From the NCBI GenBank assembly GCA_008704415.1, contig VXIS01000011.1:124001-188000 (forward strand): 64,000 nucleotides of DNA. Reading direction: 5' to 3'. This stretch comes from Sphaerosporella brunnea (lineage: Eukaryota; Ascomycota; Pezizomycetes; Pezizales; Pyronemataceae). Every line of letters starts with the position of its first letter. Position 1 is the stretch's first letter. This document shows, piece after piece, positions 33,774 to 46,259 of this stretch. The translations under genes and the position numbers were made by a program. The notes below the pieces were generated by a model. It saw only the letters and a program-made list of their open reading frames with translations, made no database searches and was not told the DNA's origin.

Positions 33774-34695
33774 TCACCACCACACACTCCTCCGTGCACT
33801 TGCCTGAACTGAGGGTGAGACCCATACCAACCGCCGACTCCGCGCAACTTCGACCCTTCTCCGCATCGTCATTGCCCTCTCCTGCTCCTCCTTTTCCGAA
33901 CCATCTTGTTCGGAATTTCGTCTTCCCAACGACCCTCACCGGCAGCAGCAAGTTAACCCTACCCAGCCGACGTCAATCCCGCTTCGCTCACACCAGGCAA
34001 TTGCCTACAACCGCACGAACCCCCCCCCCACAAACATCTTCAAACTCCTCGCCTCCCCTCCCTCAACTACCACAACAACACCCCCGTCAATCAACCCCCC
34101 CCCCCCCCAACCTCAGCTAACTGCACTGCTCACTTCCGAACAACCTCCTACCACACTCCTACACCACACCTCCTTTTCAACAGCTGCGCGATACTCTCCC
34201 CCACGAATCCGACGTACGGTTCTCACTGCTTTCCACCGCCGCTCTCCGTTTTCGGTTGTCCCTGGAATAAGACCCGACCCTTACTCTAAACCTCCTCAAC
34301 CTAACTCTCTCCCCAACTCTCTCACCCCGTTCGGCAACGAGTAGCGGTCGCCCGTCTGTGCAGTCCATAGCCAACCCGCCCCTTCTGTTTCCAACCTCCA
34401 ACCAGTCGTTCGCGGAGAAGGGCAAAAGGACCTTCCACCTAGTTCGTCTTCATTCGCCGGTCGAAAAAATAAAATAAAAAACAAAAAGCCCCCGTTATAG
34501 TCGGTAAGAGTGTTTTTTTGAGGAGGAGGAGAGAAGCATATCGTCCACCTCAGCAACAGCAGCCAGTCTACCCACTCAACGACTCGTCGTCACCGCGCCC
34601 TTCCCGAGAAGCAACAGCCTAACTGCCGCCGCTCGATTTGCTCTCCTTCGACCACCACGGACAATCAACCGGTTCAAGGCCACGGCACGGGGTTT

Positions 34696-37600
34696 ATGAC
34701 GCTGAACACAGCCAGTGGAATTTCCCCTTCCTCCCATCTGCACATCAACGCGGAGGTGAATTCTACGCGGCGAAGGAACACGGTTGGCTCGCCAACATCT
34801 GCCGTCTTCAAACCCGCCACCATTGCGCTGCCACAAGTTCCCCCGGCTATCCAGCACCAGTTTCTGCCACTGCTATCGCCAGGGCAGCAACCGCCACCTT
34901 TGCACCTCAGCCCCGCGCCTGGAGGAAACGCGCGGTACAGGAGCAAATCGCCGTCGCACCATAAAACGGTGTCGCCACACAGGAGGCGCCAACAATCAAG
35001 ATCGCCGGAGAGGGGAAACGAACAGGTACTGGGCCCAGGCTGTGGGAGTTGGTTGGGTAATGGACGGAAGAGCGACAGCAGGCAATATCACCTCAACCCC
35101 AAAAGTGGTCCGTTCAATATGCAGGGGAAATCCAACAATGTTGTTCAACAAACGATAGCAGGACAGAGACCGTCCTTCAGACACTCCCCACAGTCAATGT
35201 CTCTTCCCTCGACTCCTAACCATCATGCCCGTCACATGACCAACGGTGTCTCGCGAAGTCCATCTCCACCCACCATGCTTGACTCGCCACGATCGGCGGC
35301 TTCCGAACCGGTGACCTCGCCATACCCAAAAAATTCGGCTGCGGGATGCCTGTTTGAGACGTTGCTGGTGGATGCGAAGAGACGGATGCCGTATTCATTA
35401 GGAATTGACAAGCTGAAGCCAGAAAAACCTTTGCTGGAGAAGATGCCACCGGACCAGGAGCAAGCACTCACCAGGGATATTGAGGCGGAGTTTGAGAGGC
35501 TGAAGCCGAGCGCAGCGAGCGAAGATCGAAGACGAAAATTCTTGGACAAGCTCTCACGAATATTGAACGAGGAATGGCCAGGTCACGACACGAAGGTGCA
35601 TGCATTCGGCTCGACGGAAAATCACCTATGCATGAATGATTCAGACGGTATTTGACCTTCGCGTCTCCTGATTTGGAGAGTTGTGCTCACAGTTCGGTTT
35701 TGCAGTGGATGTCTGCATCACCACCAAATGCAAAGCGATAGAATCCACGTGCAAGCTCGCCGCGGCACTAGAAAAACGTGGGTCGTAGAAACAGCCTACT
35801 TGGCGCAAAGCATCCACTGACTTTTCATCGTAGGCGGCATGGAGCGGATTGTCTGTGTTCCTGGTGCAAAGGTACCTATCGTAAAGATATGGGATCCCGA
35901 GTATCAGGTTGCCTGTGACATGAACGTCAACAGCACCCTGGCGCTCGACAACACCAGAATGATCAAGACATATGTGGAGATTGATGAGCGTGTTCGACCA
36001 TTGGCGCTGGTAATAAAGCACTGGACGAAGCAACGAGTACTAAACAACGCCGGTGAGTGCAAGTGATGGGCAATCCGATCGAAAGGAGGAGCTGATGTTG
36101 TATATTTCGGCAGCCATCGGAGGAACCTTGAGTTCTTACACCTGGATTTGCATGATTCTTAATTTCCTTCAGACTCGCGAGCCCCCGGTTCTACCGTCAT
36201 TACATATGCTTCCTCACAAGAAGAAGCCCCCTAATGCTGGAGTTGACATATCCTTCGCCGACGACATCGAGACGTTACGTGGTTGGGGAAGAGACAATAA
36301 GGAGACTTTGGGAGAATTGCTATTCGCTTTCTTCAAGAAATACGGTCACGACCTGGATTATGAGAAGAATGTGATATCTGTCAGGGCAGGCAACTTGTTG
36401 TCGAAGGAGGAAAAGGGTTGGCAGTTTCTCCAGAACAACCGGTTATGCGTGGAGGAGCCGTTCAACACTGGCCGAAATCTAGGCAACACTGCGGACGATT
36501 GCTCGATGCGGGGGATTCACTTAGAGTTCAGGCGGGCGCATAAGATATTGGCGGAGAAGGGTCATTTGGCGGAATGTTGCGAGCAGTACGAGTTTCCGCC
36601 AGAAGAACATCACCCAGCACCACCGCCCCCGGCACCGTCACGGCCAGTCACATTGTCGAGGAGTAATTCCAACCATGGGCGAAATAGGAATGGCTATCCG
36701 CCAGGTAGTCAACGAGGTGGGCGGAGTTATCATTTCAATAACCGAAATGGCCAGAACAGAAGGGGTTCCAGTGGCGCAGCGTTCAACCAAAACATGATGC
36801 AGCCCCAATACCCCGAGATGTTTGGTTACATACCAACCACCACTCGCGACCAACTTGCCATGATCCAGGCCCAAATTCAGGCTCATGCGCATGCCCAGGC
36901 ACAGCTGATCCACGCAGCTCAAATACAAGCGCAGATGCAGCAGAGCCAACACCAGAATGGGCCTTCGTCGGCACCTTCGAACCACACAGGTGGATCGACC
37001 CCTTCCCACGAAGCTGTCAACCCATTCCTCGCCTGGCCGTATATCGCCCATCTATATGGCCTCAACCCCTTCTATCCTAATTTTGGTGTGAACCAAACCC
37101 CTAACAGCGATGCTTCGTCCGTTCCAATATCTCCTCCTCGCACGCCAGCGGCCATGGTTGATGGTTTTGTGAGTCGAGGAAATGATGCAAACAGACTGGG
37201 GCTGGGTCGTGGTGGCCGAAGAAACGGAACATATACCAACGGTTCACGATCACAGTCACAACCTCCGCCCTTGTATCCTGTCAATGGATATAGTCGAAGC
37301 ATGCCGATGGCTGGTGTTGCGAGCTCGGAGGATGAGGATTTTGGCGATCACTCGTCAAACGGTAATCCACCAGAAACGCCCCCAGAAGAGGAGCCGGACG
37401 AGTATGTTGGATACTACACGATAGGCGGGTCCCTGCAGCCGGACCTGGCAGTCGTGGATCCTAATACTGGCGATGAGGAGGAGACCTTTGTGCAGCAGAA
37501 GGATTTTGTGGACCGACAGAAACGGTATTCACAAGAGCGGTTGCCTCCACCATCACTAGGTGGTCCCACACCTATCCCTGCAAGTTCACAACCAGTTATG

Positions 37601-38344
37601 TCTGGAGGTCCCTATTCGACATCCAACAGCAGCGAAGCTATGTTTCCATTCGAACATGGTGTTGATGGCATCTCGGATCTGAAAGCCAACGTTACTGCGA
37701 AGTTGCTCGAAGTGCATAACAACGCCCAAGCGTCACCGCAGCACAAGTCCGTGGGCTTTCCGGGATCCCCGGCAGCATTATCAACATCCGAAGGGTCAAT
37801 CTCGGAAGCAGGCGAGACGGAAAGCGTGGATTCGCTTGGCATGTCGCCGAACTTGCGGCATCGCGTTGCTGCTCCGTGGAACTCGACGCTCAAGGGCAGG
37901 TTGTCTCAGGAAGACTTGCCGCTTACTGCATTGTCTCCAGTTCCGGAAGCCCCTACCCCTTCTCCTACTTCCACGCGCAACGCTTCTGCCCCTAAACCGG
38001 CGATGGAGAAGGAAAAGCCCGTAACCAATGGGGCTATCAAGAAGAAGGCTTCTAATCTCAAGGAGGATCCGGTCCCGCCAACGCCTGCGCCGAGCAGTCA
38101 AAGGAACGGTAGCGGACGACCTAAGTCTAACGGGAGGTCAAAAGCGAATGGAACCAAGCCTGCGCCAGCAAAGAAAAAGGATGGTGCAGAGGATAATAAG
38201 GAGACCAGTAATACCACCACCGTTCCGAGCACTGGAACCACCACCAAGACCAGCCAATGGAGAACCAAACCCAAGAAAAAGCGCTCAACACAGTCAGCAC
38301 CAGCAACAGCAGTGGTTAAAGACTCCGAGAGGAAAGGTGGATAG
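34696..38344 (+). CDS. Cid1/CutA-type terminal nucleotidyltransferase (non-canonical poly(A)/poly(U) polymerase)
   Basis: Four exons (34696-35647, 35706-35777, 35834-36052, 36114-38344) give 1157 residues. A disordered N-terminus precedes the polymerase-beta-like core: HAFGSTENHLCMNDSDVDVC with catalytic Asp317 and Asp319, spanning the exon 1/2 junction. Then come VCVPGAKVPIVKIWDP and VACDMNVNSTLAL with the third acidic residue. The PAP-associated domain shows GGTLSSYTWICMILNFLQ. The second half (about 600 residues) is low-complexity, with a Gln/Ala/His-rich part and a basic C-terminus. Cid-family enzymes add U, A or C/U to RNA 3' ends; Aspergillus CutA/CutB tag mRNA before decay and S. pombe Cid12 serves RNA silencing. 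The large size and flanking disorder resemble CutA-like members, but subfamily is not settled by eye. The start is the first in-frame ATG; an upstream exon cannot be excluded. Confidence 0.9.
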
Positions 38345-39008
38345 ACGAATGAACGAAGAGATGGTTGGGGCGCCATAGGGTTGCATAGACTTTTTTTTTC
38401 TTTTTTTTTTTCTCACTTGACGGAGGCCTATTTGCAGAGCCATCATCATCGTTATGGGAGGAAGATAGGGCAGGTGGGGAACGGGGATAGGGTTTGTTAC
38501 TTCTGCTTTTTGTGCGTGCGCATCTGTGTTTGTAAGATGAGAAGGCAACCTCTTTTTTCTTTTTACTTACTGCTGAGAGGATATACTTTACTGATCGCTG
38601 CTGTTGGATACAACGTTGGAGGTGTTGGTAAAAGGGGGCCTAGGGTGTTTTGGTGGGCTGGTTGGGGGAACTTGTTCGCACGTTTTTTTTTTTTTTTTCC
38701 ATTGCCTTTGCAAACCTTTTTACATTGGGGCTTTTTGTCTTTTTAACGCATGGGGCTGCTTTTGCTTATTGGCTTTGTGTTTCTCTTTTTTTTTTGCTAC
38801 TGCTGAGTGTTCATTTTGCGTATTATGCTGCGCTGCTCTGCTTTGTTGTTTGGGTTGTATGTGATACATATCTTTTTACTTTATGCGAGTGATTGTGTTC
38901 TTGTGCAATTGTGGATCGTGGATTGTTATTGCCTTTTTTTTTTGCGCTCTTCTTTGTCATTGTAGTCAAGAAATGGAATTTGGGAGTTTATTTCATGGAC
39001 GCTGGCTC

Positions 39009-39032
39009 GAGAGAGAGAGAGAGAGAGAGAGG
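39009..39032. repeat. (GA)n microsatellite
   Basis: About twelve GA units in the 3' flank of the nucleotidyltransferase gene. Confidence 0.9.
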
Positions 39033-39382
39033 ATATTTCCCGTGGTGCCCATAAGTCTTTTTGAGGTTGGAAGGCTAGCTATTTTGTGTAGGCCTAGTTA
39101 GCTACTTAGGCTCTAAAATATGGAACCCGCACCGATAGTCGGTATGTAGAGTTGAATAGAGCTCATGATCGGGATCTAAAAGTTGGTGGCTGGCCGTTCA
39201 TTTTGCTAGGCCGTGCGTGGTTATCCCCGGCGGGGCATTTGGCAGCGTTTACATCAAGGTCAATTAAGTTCTAAGATATCGATGTAGTTCAATCTATAAA
39301 AGATGCACTACCTAGTAAGATGTGCACATAGTCGGTGTTCAGCCAAGCTTCACGGCTGACTGCACAGCTAGCTGTTTACATA

Positions 39383-39491
39383 TCACCGCCAGTGTTTGCG
39401 CTGTCAGTGCCAACAGAGGACATGTAGGGAACATGGGTTCCGGTAACAGGATAATTTCTATGGACACGCTTCACCGGAGAGCACTCGCTCT
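39383..39491 (+). repeat. Dispersed repeat copy A (inverted partner at 41298-41389)
   Basis: The last 35 bp (TCTATGGACACGCTTCACCG...) match the reverse complement of 41298-41332 at 33 positions. The first 30 bp also match (CCAGTGTTTGCG core). The middle has diverged. Both copies can be read as a peptide with SMDTLHxRALAL, so they may derive from a once-coding repeat. Confidence 0.65.
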
Positions 39492-41297
39492 GTTGCTTGT
39501 AGGGTAGATGGTACATAGTATTCTCTCCACCTCTGTCCTGGTACATCCTCCTCCTCCTCCAACTGCAGCCCCGCAGCTGCCGGGCACGAACAGAGCTACT
39601 GGGAAATAAAGCGATTACTGAAAAAAAAACACCGCGGGTGCGGGCGCCCACGATGCCTGGATTGACAGAGGCCTGCAACCCTTTAGCACTCCATCCTCCA
39701 CGCCTCGTCCTCCCGAACCCTGCTCCTCATAACCAGCTTGGGGTCTTCAACAACCAGGAAACGTGAACGAAACAAATACTCTGGCCGCTGCCTTCATGTG
39801 TATACATGTCAATGTCACCGCAGGTAGAAGTGGTTTCCAGGAACGAAAGTATTTTTTCTTGCCCAAAAAATCACTATGCATTCAGTGGTTCTGCCTCTGC
39901 AGTAAATAGAAGTTGCCTCTAGTAAACCCCCCCGTTCATCGTGACGTCAGAGGGGGGCAACGATGGCGGGGGTTTGTACAAAGAACTGGTGGCAATCAAT
40001 GGCATGTGGTTCATGGAATGCGCAGGCAAGAGACCAGACATCGGTATTTAGCTGTCGCCATCTCGTGGCTCCTCTTGAAGCCTCCATGGCAGTTGCTGGT
40101 GGTGAAGAGTCGTTTTAAACGGCACTGCGGCGCTGCTTCGTGGAGGCCACTGCAAATGGAGGCATTTCTGGGGACTGAGGCTTTGTATGGGTGTGAGAGA
40201 GTCTGAGTTCGACGTTTGGACAGCAAAATGGCCTTGCTGCAATTCAGTTTTCAACTTGAATCAGCAGAAACCTAGCACTGCACAGTACTGTACTGTACTG
40301 TGCAAAAAAAAGCAAGGCCCTGAAAGCTCAACACAATATTCAAGTTTGTACCGTACGTCGAACATGAGTGGGGGAAATAAGCACAATTTTTTTCCTAAAA
40401 AAAAAAAAAAACGTGAATTCTCCATTACTGCAGTTATCGTAAGAAACTCTTGCTGAAAGAGTGAGAGACGGGGGGGTAACGATAAAACCGATAAGCTGGA
40501 GGAGAACAAGAGCGGTCTCCTTTTATTCCCGTGGCTTGAGGGTACTTCTCGCACACAGGCATCCAGTTCAGAATCCCGCACCGCATCCGCGCAGGCGGTT
40601 TTTAGTGCTGCCGCTTTGATGAGGTCCATATCGGCAATATCAATACCGGCCGTGCGGTACCCCCTCAATGTTGAAACGACTGGCCTAGGAAAAGCTGTTG
40701 CCCTTTGGCGCAAACGGCGCGGGCTTCGGCCGCATCAGCACAGCCTTCCAGTCGCTTCTTCAAGCCTCCGTCCAACCGCCGTCTCTCTGGAACCGCCGAC
40801 AGCAACCAAAACCGCCGGCTTCTGTTGCAGCTGAAAATAACTATCAACCCCCCCACCCCCCCCAAGTAAAGCAGTTCCGTAGCTGTGTTGCTGTTGCTAT
40901 TTTCGAGATCGTTTTGTACACTTGGCCGTCGTCGCCTAGAAGTGGATTCGGCAGAGTTTGTGCCAGCATAATCTGGGCTAACGCTAAGTCTCGAGGGGCG
41001 AGTACATATCCCAGGTTTTTGAAGGGAGAGCTGTGGTTTAGTTTTGGTCTTCAAAGCGTGCTGCGTGCAAAGACGACGGTTGGCATTGCGGCATCCGTAG
41101 GGGCTCCCGGATCCGCCGTCTTCCTGGAAATGGACATTATCGAAGAACGCCTGAAACTTGCAATTGGGGGGGGGGGAGGGCTTTGGCCGTTTCGTGTTCG
41201 GGGATTAGCTATGATGGAGTGTGGCGATGTCGTAGTGCAGAAGCATGACTGAGAGCATTGTCCCCCGCCGCAGACTGCACGCCCGGCGGGCTTTGAA

Positions 41298-41389
41298 AGA
41301 GCGAGTGCTCTCAAGTGAAGCGTGTCCATAGATTGGAAATCAACCCATTTGCTGGGACTGTGCTCTGGCAACGCAAACACTGGCAGTGA
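41298..41389 (-). repeat. Dispersed repeat copy B (inverted partner at 39383-39491)
   Basis: Reverse-complement partner of copy A, about 1.8 kb away. Shorter by some 17 bp because of gaps in the diverged middle. No flanking target duplication seen. Confidence 0.65.
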
Positions 41390-42435
41390 CAAACAAAACA
41401 GTCTGCCCGCCGGCTTGGCTGGCTATCGAGAACACGGGGTATGTCCTATATTTACTCAACAATCTACTAGAATACTGGAAAAAAGCTTGGTGATAGCAGT
41501 CAGGGCCGCCGCCCCCGGTGCTAGCAGCTGCGCAACGGCGCTTCAAACCCCCATGACGATAGGTGGTGAGCAGCAGCAATCCAGCTGAGCTCGGATACTA
41601 TCACTATCAGGCACAACGCCATTTCCCCTAGCTCGCCGTTGAAGGATCTTGATCAGCATCGGGACTGGAGAGGTGCGAGATCAGCTTTCTGAAAGAAAAG
41701 GTAAGACGGAGCAGCAGCTTTATTGTCGGGGAAAGATCTCAGTATATTGACGGGCTGGGAAGGATCATGGCAGAATCGTGAATGTGTCGGCCGGCATGAG
41801 ATGTACTAGAGTGGGAAAAAAAAAGGTTGTAAAAAAATCAGATTTAAACCGATGTGCACCAGAGAATATCATCGAAATACCTGAGTAAAGTAAGAGTACA
41901 ATACTATATTCACATGTATGTAAGTCCCCGGTACAGCTTTCCGACAAAAGGGTACTACTACATAAATCAAACACCAACCGTCACTCCCATAGAGGAGGTA
42001 GTCTTCTGGCCTGGTTGCGAATCATTTTTTTTTTACCCTGCAAAGGCTGGCAATTTTTATAAACGGGCGAGACACATCCAGTAGAAGAATCCCCAATCCC
42101 GTCAGAAATCGTTGCTTGTTTATCCGCCTTCTGTGTATACCACCGCACTACTCGTACTCTAAAGAATGCACAACGGACCGTTCCAGAACAAGCTTGCAAG
42201 CAGCAAGCAGCCAAAAAAAAAAAAAAAAAAAAAAAAAGACGGAGGACGTAATGCAGAAGCAGAGGCGGACCGGGAAGCAAATATCACTTCCGCCCCTCAT
42301 TCAGAAAAAAAGCCGGGAAAATAGACCGACAGCAGAAAAGGACAGCACAAAGAAAGGAAATTACGACCCGAAAATCCCATCACGACATGACCCAAACCCA
42401 ACATGACCCAACAAGAAACAACTCCCAAGTTTTTA

Positions 42436-45400
42436 CTATTTTTCCGCCTTGAACCTTCCGTGTCCACTCCTCACGACGCCGTCAGGCCTAGGAATTCCGC
42501 CGAATCCCAGCTTCTGCTGCTGCGGCTCCTCATCAAGATCGAGTAGGAGATCTTGCTCTTCTTCAACAAGATCCTCGTTGTACATCGGGTCACATCCCCA
42601 GTCCTCCTGCTGACGCAGCGAAGAGCGTGGAATGACCTGAGGGCAGACACCACAGATGCAATCCTCCCAGCACTTCTTCTCGCACTGATGACCACACGCC
42701 AACTTAGGCTTCTTGCACGGCTGACAGCAGCGGTAGTTGTCGTGAGCAAACGGATGGCACTGGAGCGGACACACGTGACCGCAGTTCATGAGCTCGGCAC
42801 AGGGCTTCTTGCATCCACCGTTGATGTCGTCCCACTCATGTTGGCTCTGGACCAGCGTGCGCATCTTGTGCTTGTGGCAGGTGAGGGGAATGCAGGTGCC
42901 GATCCTAGGCTCGCCGCCGGGCGTGGCAAACTTGTCAACGACGTCCCACCAAAGCTTGTCGACCGCTGTTAACATTATCGCGTTCCCGAATATGTAGAGG
43001 CCGCGCTGAGCACGCGAGAGCGACACGCACACACGGTTCTCATTACTGAGGAAGCCGATGTTTTTCTCATCGTTGCTGCGGACCAGGGAGAGAATGATAA
43101 TGTCGTTTTCTTCTCCTTGGTAAGAGTCGACGGTCACGATTTTAAAGATTAGCCCCTTCAACTGAGTGTTTTGACGGAGCGTCTTGAAGAGCAATGAACG
43201 TTGGCCGGTGTAGAATGTGAGGATGGTGATCTGGTCCGGAGTAACTCCGTTCAAGATCAGATACTCGACAAACCTGCAGATCATATTGGCTTCCGAAGGG
43301 TTGCACTTGGAAGGTGTGTCCTCCATCCTTTCCTCGGGGTTGTCGTGCGTCCACCAAAACAAGTTGAAGTTACCCATGCCCTGTACCGGATCCCGACCAA
43401 GCACGGACTGGTGATCGCGGAGTAGTCCGTTGGGGTAGATGGGCTCTAGGATCGCTCTGATTTCGGGACGCATACGGCGCTGAACCCTCAGGGTGATGTA
43501 AGGCATCTCGTTATCAACCCAGCGCTCAAAAAGGGAAGTGTCAAGGTAGTAAGGATGACCCATCAATGCAGTCTCGTTACACTTGCCCTTCAACTGCTTG
43601 TGATCTCCGACCAAGATCATGTGCTCAACGCTGGGTAGACATCCCACCAGAACCGGAGCCTCTAAAACTTCGGCAGCTTCTTCGATCAGAATGACTCTTG
43701 GCTTGCATGAAGCTACCAGGGTGCGGTACTTCGCGAGACCAGTAGTGGTCATTCCGATCAGTTTTGCCTGACTCATCAAGAACGAGTCCTTCTCCATGCG
43801 GGTGATTCTGAGCTCTGTAGATAGGGCGTGGAAGGCTTTCCTGAGAGGAATAAGCTTGGCCATGATTTTTTGGAGGATCTTCTCCTCCCAATAGTGGTAG
43901 AGCGCTGCACGCATGTGATCTGGCAGATCCCAGAGGTTGTTTTTGCGAAGTGCACGATCGATCTCCTGCTGGGATATCCCTTCAGGACATTCCACGGACC
44001 AAGAATGCTTGAAGGGAAGCCAGATGCCACTCAATTCATCCTTGATATCATCATCATCTCCACCACCGTTGCCAAGAAATTCGGCCTCTAAGTCTAACAA
44101 AGCCTCGTAGTCGATCTCCGGGTCTTCCTGTCCGGTGTAGTAGTCTGGGTACTTGATCACCGGAGCGACGCTATCCTGAAGCCAGGTGGCAATCGGCGTG
44201 TTCGGTTTCGAGTCGTCTTGGGCTTGGACCCAGTCGCTCGAACCCTTCTCGAAGCTCTCCATTTGCTTCTGGTTGATCAACTTGTGCTCAAACAAAGCTT
44301 GAGGGGGAATGAGGTCATGAGTCAGAGGAGAAAGAAGCTGACACATCTCATTACGAAGCAAATCCATTTGTTTCATGATGCCATGAGGGGAACGGCCTTG
44401 AATCCTGACTTTGGAGCCCCTGCGAACTTCGTACATTGTACGCTTCTTGATTTCGTCCCGGTCTTGGGTTCTGCCTCCAAGACGGATGATTGAGTGCTCG
44501 AACTTGTAGACGTGGCGAAGGAGTTGGTCCAAAGCATGGTTGGTCTGACAGGCAACGATTACAGGAGGGTCATCTTCAGCCATGTTCTGCAGAAGAGCAT
44601 GCAAGGCCATGACAGAGGTGTATGTCTTGCCGGTTCCAGGTGGCCCCTGAATCACAGCGACGCGCTTGGTGAGGATGGTCTTCAGAGCGTCAGTCTGTGA
44701 GCGGTCCATGGAGTTCTTGATGCCACGAGGCCATGTCTGCAATATGTTCACTTCCTCAACTGACTCCTTCTCCTGTTCCGAGGCATCGGGATAAATGGAC
44801 GTCAGGTTGTACACTGGGTTTTCTTCCAAATACTGAGGGGGGCCGACGTCGGGGTCCAAGTACACGATGTGCTCTTTCAGCGGCATGTTCTCCTCCGTCA
44901 TGCGCTGCATCGCCTTGAGGACCCATCTAAAGGCCTCAAAGTACCCTTGCCGGGTCTCCACCATCAAAAAGGGTTTGCTAGGGTCAAGTTCAAGCTCGTC
45001 TACTTGGAACATGAGATCGACTTCCGGGGGGTTCATCTCCAGTCCCGACAGAGGACGCGCCACCACAGTCGCAACTTTGAAGGTCTGAAATTCATCCTGC
45101 GAGATGCACACCAACGTTCCCGGGATAAGTCTCTTGGACTGCTGCCACCGTACATGTTTGCCAGCGCGGTTAAGCGAGAACGAGACCTTCACACAAACTC
45201 CTTGGCTGTAAGCGAAGGTCAACCCTAGAATTTCCACCTATAAATTTTATGAGTATCGACAATTCACCACATTCAACATCAATTGAAGGGGAGAGAGCTT
45301 ACGTTCTCGTAGATGGCGATCTCGCGAGTGTCATCCGAATTTGGATGCGTCCGAATGTGCCGGATGGCCATTCGGAGGCCGGACAGAACATCCTCCCTTA

Positions 45401-46076
45401 CAAGCTCGTAGTGAGTCGATAGATAGTCATCTACGCTTGGGAAAGGGCCATCGACGATGTTTGTCGGCACGTCCACATCCTGCCTCAACAACTCCGCAGG
45501 TGTTGGCGTCTCAGGGATCTTGCGCCACTCCTCAGCGAAGTGGGAAGTCGTCTCGTTCTCGTATCTGTCATACACGTCAGTCCCTTTCTAACCCATAAAA
45601 ATAAAGTTAACTACTCACTGAGCGATCAGCGGATTTTTCTTTACATATCCCTCGAAATCCGCACCGATCCCCTCCCGCGCACCCAACTTCTGCAGTTGCT
45701 GACCCAGCTGTGCCACCTGATCCTGCTCGCTGATCCACTTCTGCGCTGCTCCCCCACCATGCTTGCCACGGCGAGTTGAAAACTTCTCAGATGGCTGGTG
45801 CTCCTGCGGTTGCTGCTGCAACATGCGCGGGATTTGATGGGCTGGAAGCTCTGGCCGTTTGGGAGTACCCCGACGGACTTTGGACGGCTTCAGGCGCTGC
45901 TGCGGTCCGCGAGACGACTCACGCGCAGAGTTCAAGTTTTTGATGACGTCGTCACTAGGGGTAGTGATGGTCTTGGTGGTAGTAGTGGTGGTAGTAGCAC
46001 CTTCTGAATGCGAGTGGTCTTGGTTACCGGCGCGAGTCGTGTTTAGACGACGCGGAGGTTTCCTAGCGTCCATCAC
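42436..46076 (-). CDS. ZNFX1/Hrr1/SAD-3-type SF1 RNA helicase with NF-X1 zinc-finger tail
   Basis: Three exons (46076-45619, 45564-45303, 45237-42436) give 1173 residues. Helicase motifs appear in order: Walker A GPPGTGKT (438-445), Walker B EEAAE (759-763), GDHKQL (784-789), QRRMRP (826-831), VDSYQGEE (943-950) and VSLSRAQRGL (978-987). A Cys/His cluster follows (about 1049-1104), with CGHVCPLQCHPF and ACGHQCEKKCWEDC, of NF-X1 type. The layout matches human ZNFX1, S. pombe Hrr1 (RNA-directed RNA polymerase complex) and Neurospora SAD-3 (meiotic silencing), all Upf1-like RNA helicases. About 240 basic, disordered and helical residues precede the core. DEAD-box glutamates are intact, so activity is expected. 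An ATG at 46073 is an equally possible start. It converges on the terminal nucleotidyltransferase gene. Confidence 0.9.
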
Positions 46077-46203
46077 AGCAAGGATGCGAGGGTATCAAAG
46101 CCAAAGAAAAGAAAAGCGGTATCGGAAAGGCGAACGGGGGAAGAAGGATGAAGTAGCAAGAACTGTGGAGAAGGTAACAAACAGATGGGTGATGATGGGT
46201 ACA

Positions 46204-46259
46204 GGTGGTGGTGGTGATGGTGGTGGTGGGTGGTGGTGGTGGTGGTGGTGGTGGTGGTG
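46204..46259. repeat. (TGG)n microsatellite
   Basis: Imperfect GGT/TGG units over about 55 bp, in the upstream region of the helicase gene. Confidence 0.9.

Larger units (their letters stand above)
30582..34695. other. Gene-poor region and long leader of the nucleotidyltransferase gene
   Basis: 30582-33300 shows only short or low-complexity ORFs, G-runs at about 32210-32221 and 32659-32671, and a GGAT minisatellite. 33400-34690 is C/T-rich with (CCA)15 and C-runs (34020-34029, 34095-34108), fitting a long promoter/5' leader for the plus gene starting at 34696. The 278-codon minus ORF at 32679-33515 is made of repeats at its end and has no domain. Confidence 0.5.
38345..42435. other. Spacer between two convergent RNA-processing genes
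   Basis: 38345-39050 is the T-rich 3' flank of the nucleotidyltransferase gene, with a (GA)n tract. 39383-39491 and 41298-41389 form a dispersed inverted repeat. A 25-A run (42213-42237) lies in the 3' flank of the minus-strand helicase. Many short ORFs, none with a domain. Confidence 0.5.

Noticed and set aside
33647..34120. 157-codon plus ORF with a poly-Thr run
   Set aside because: It is the translated (CCA)15 tract plus C-runs in the leader of the nucleotidyltransferase gene.
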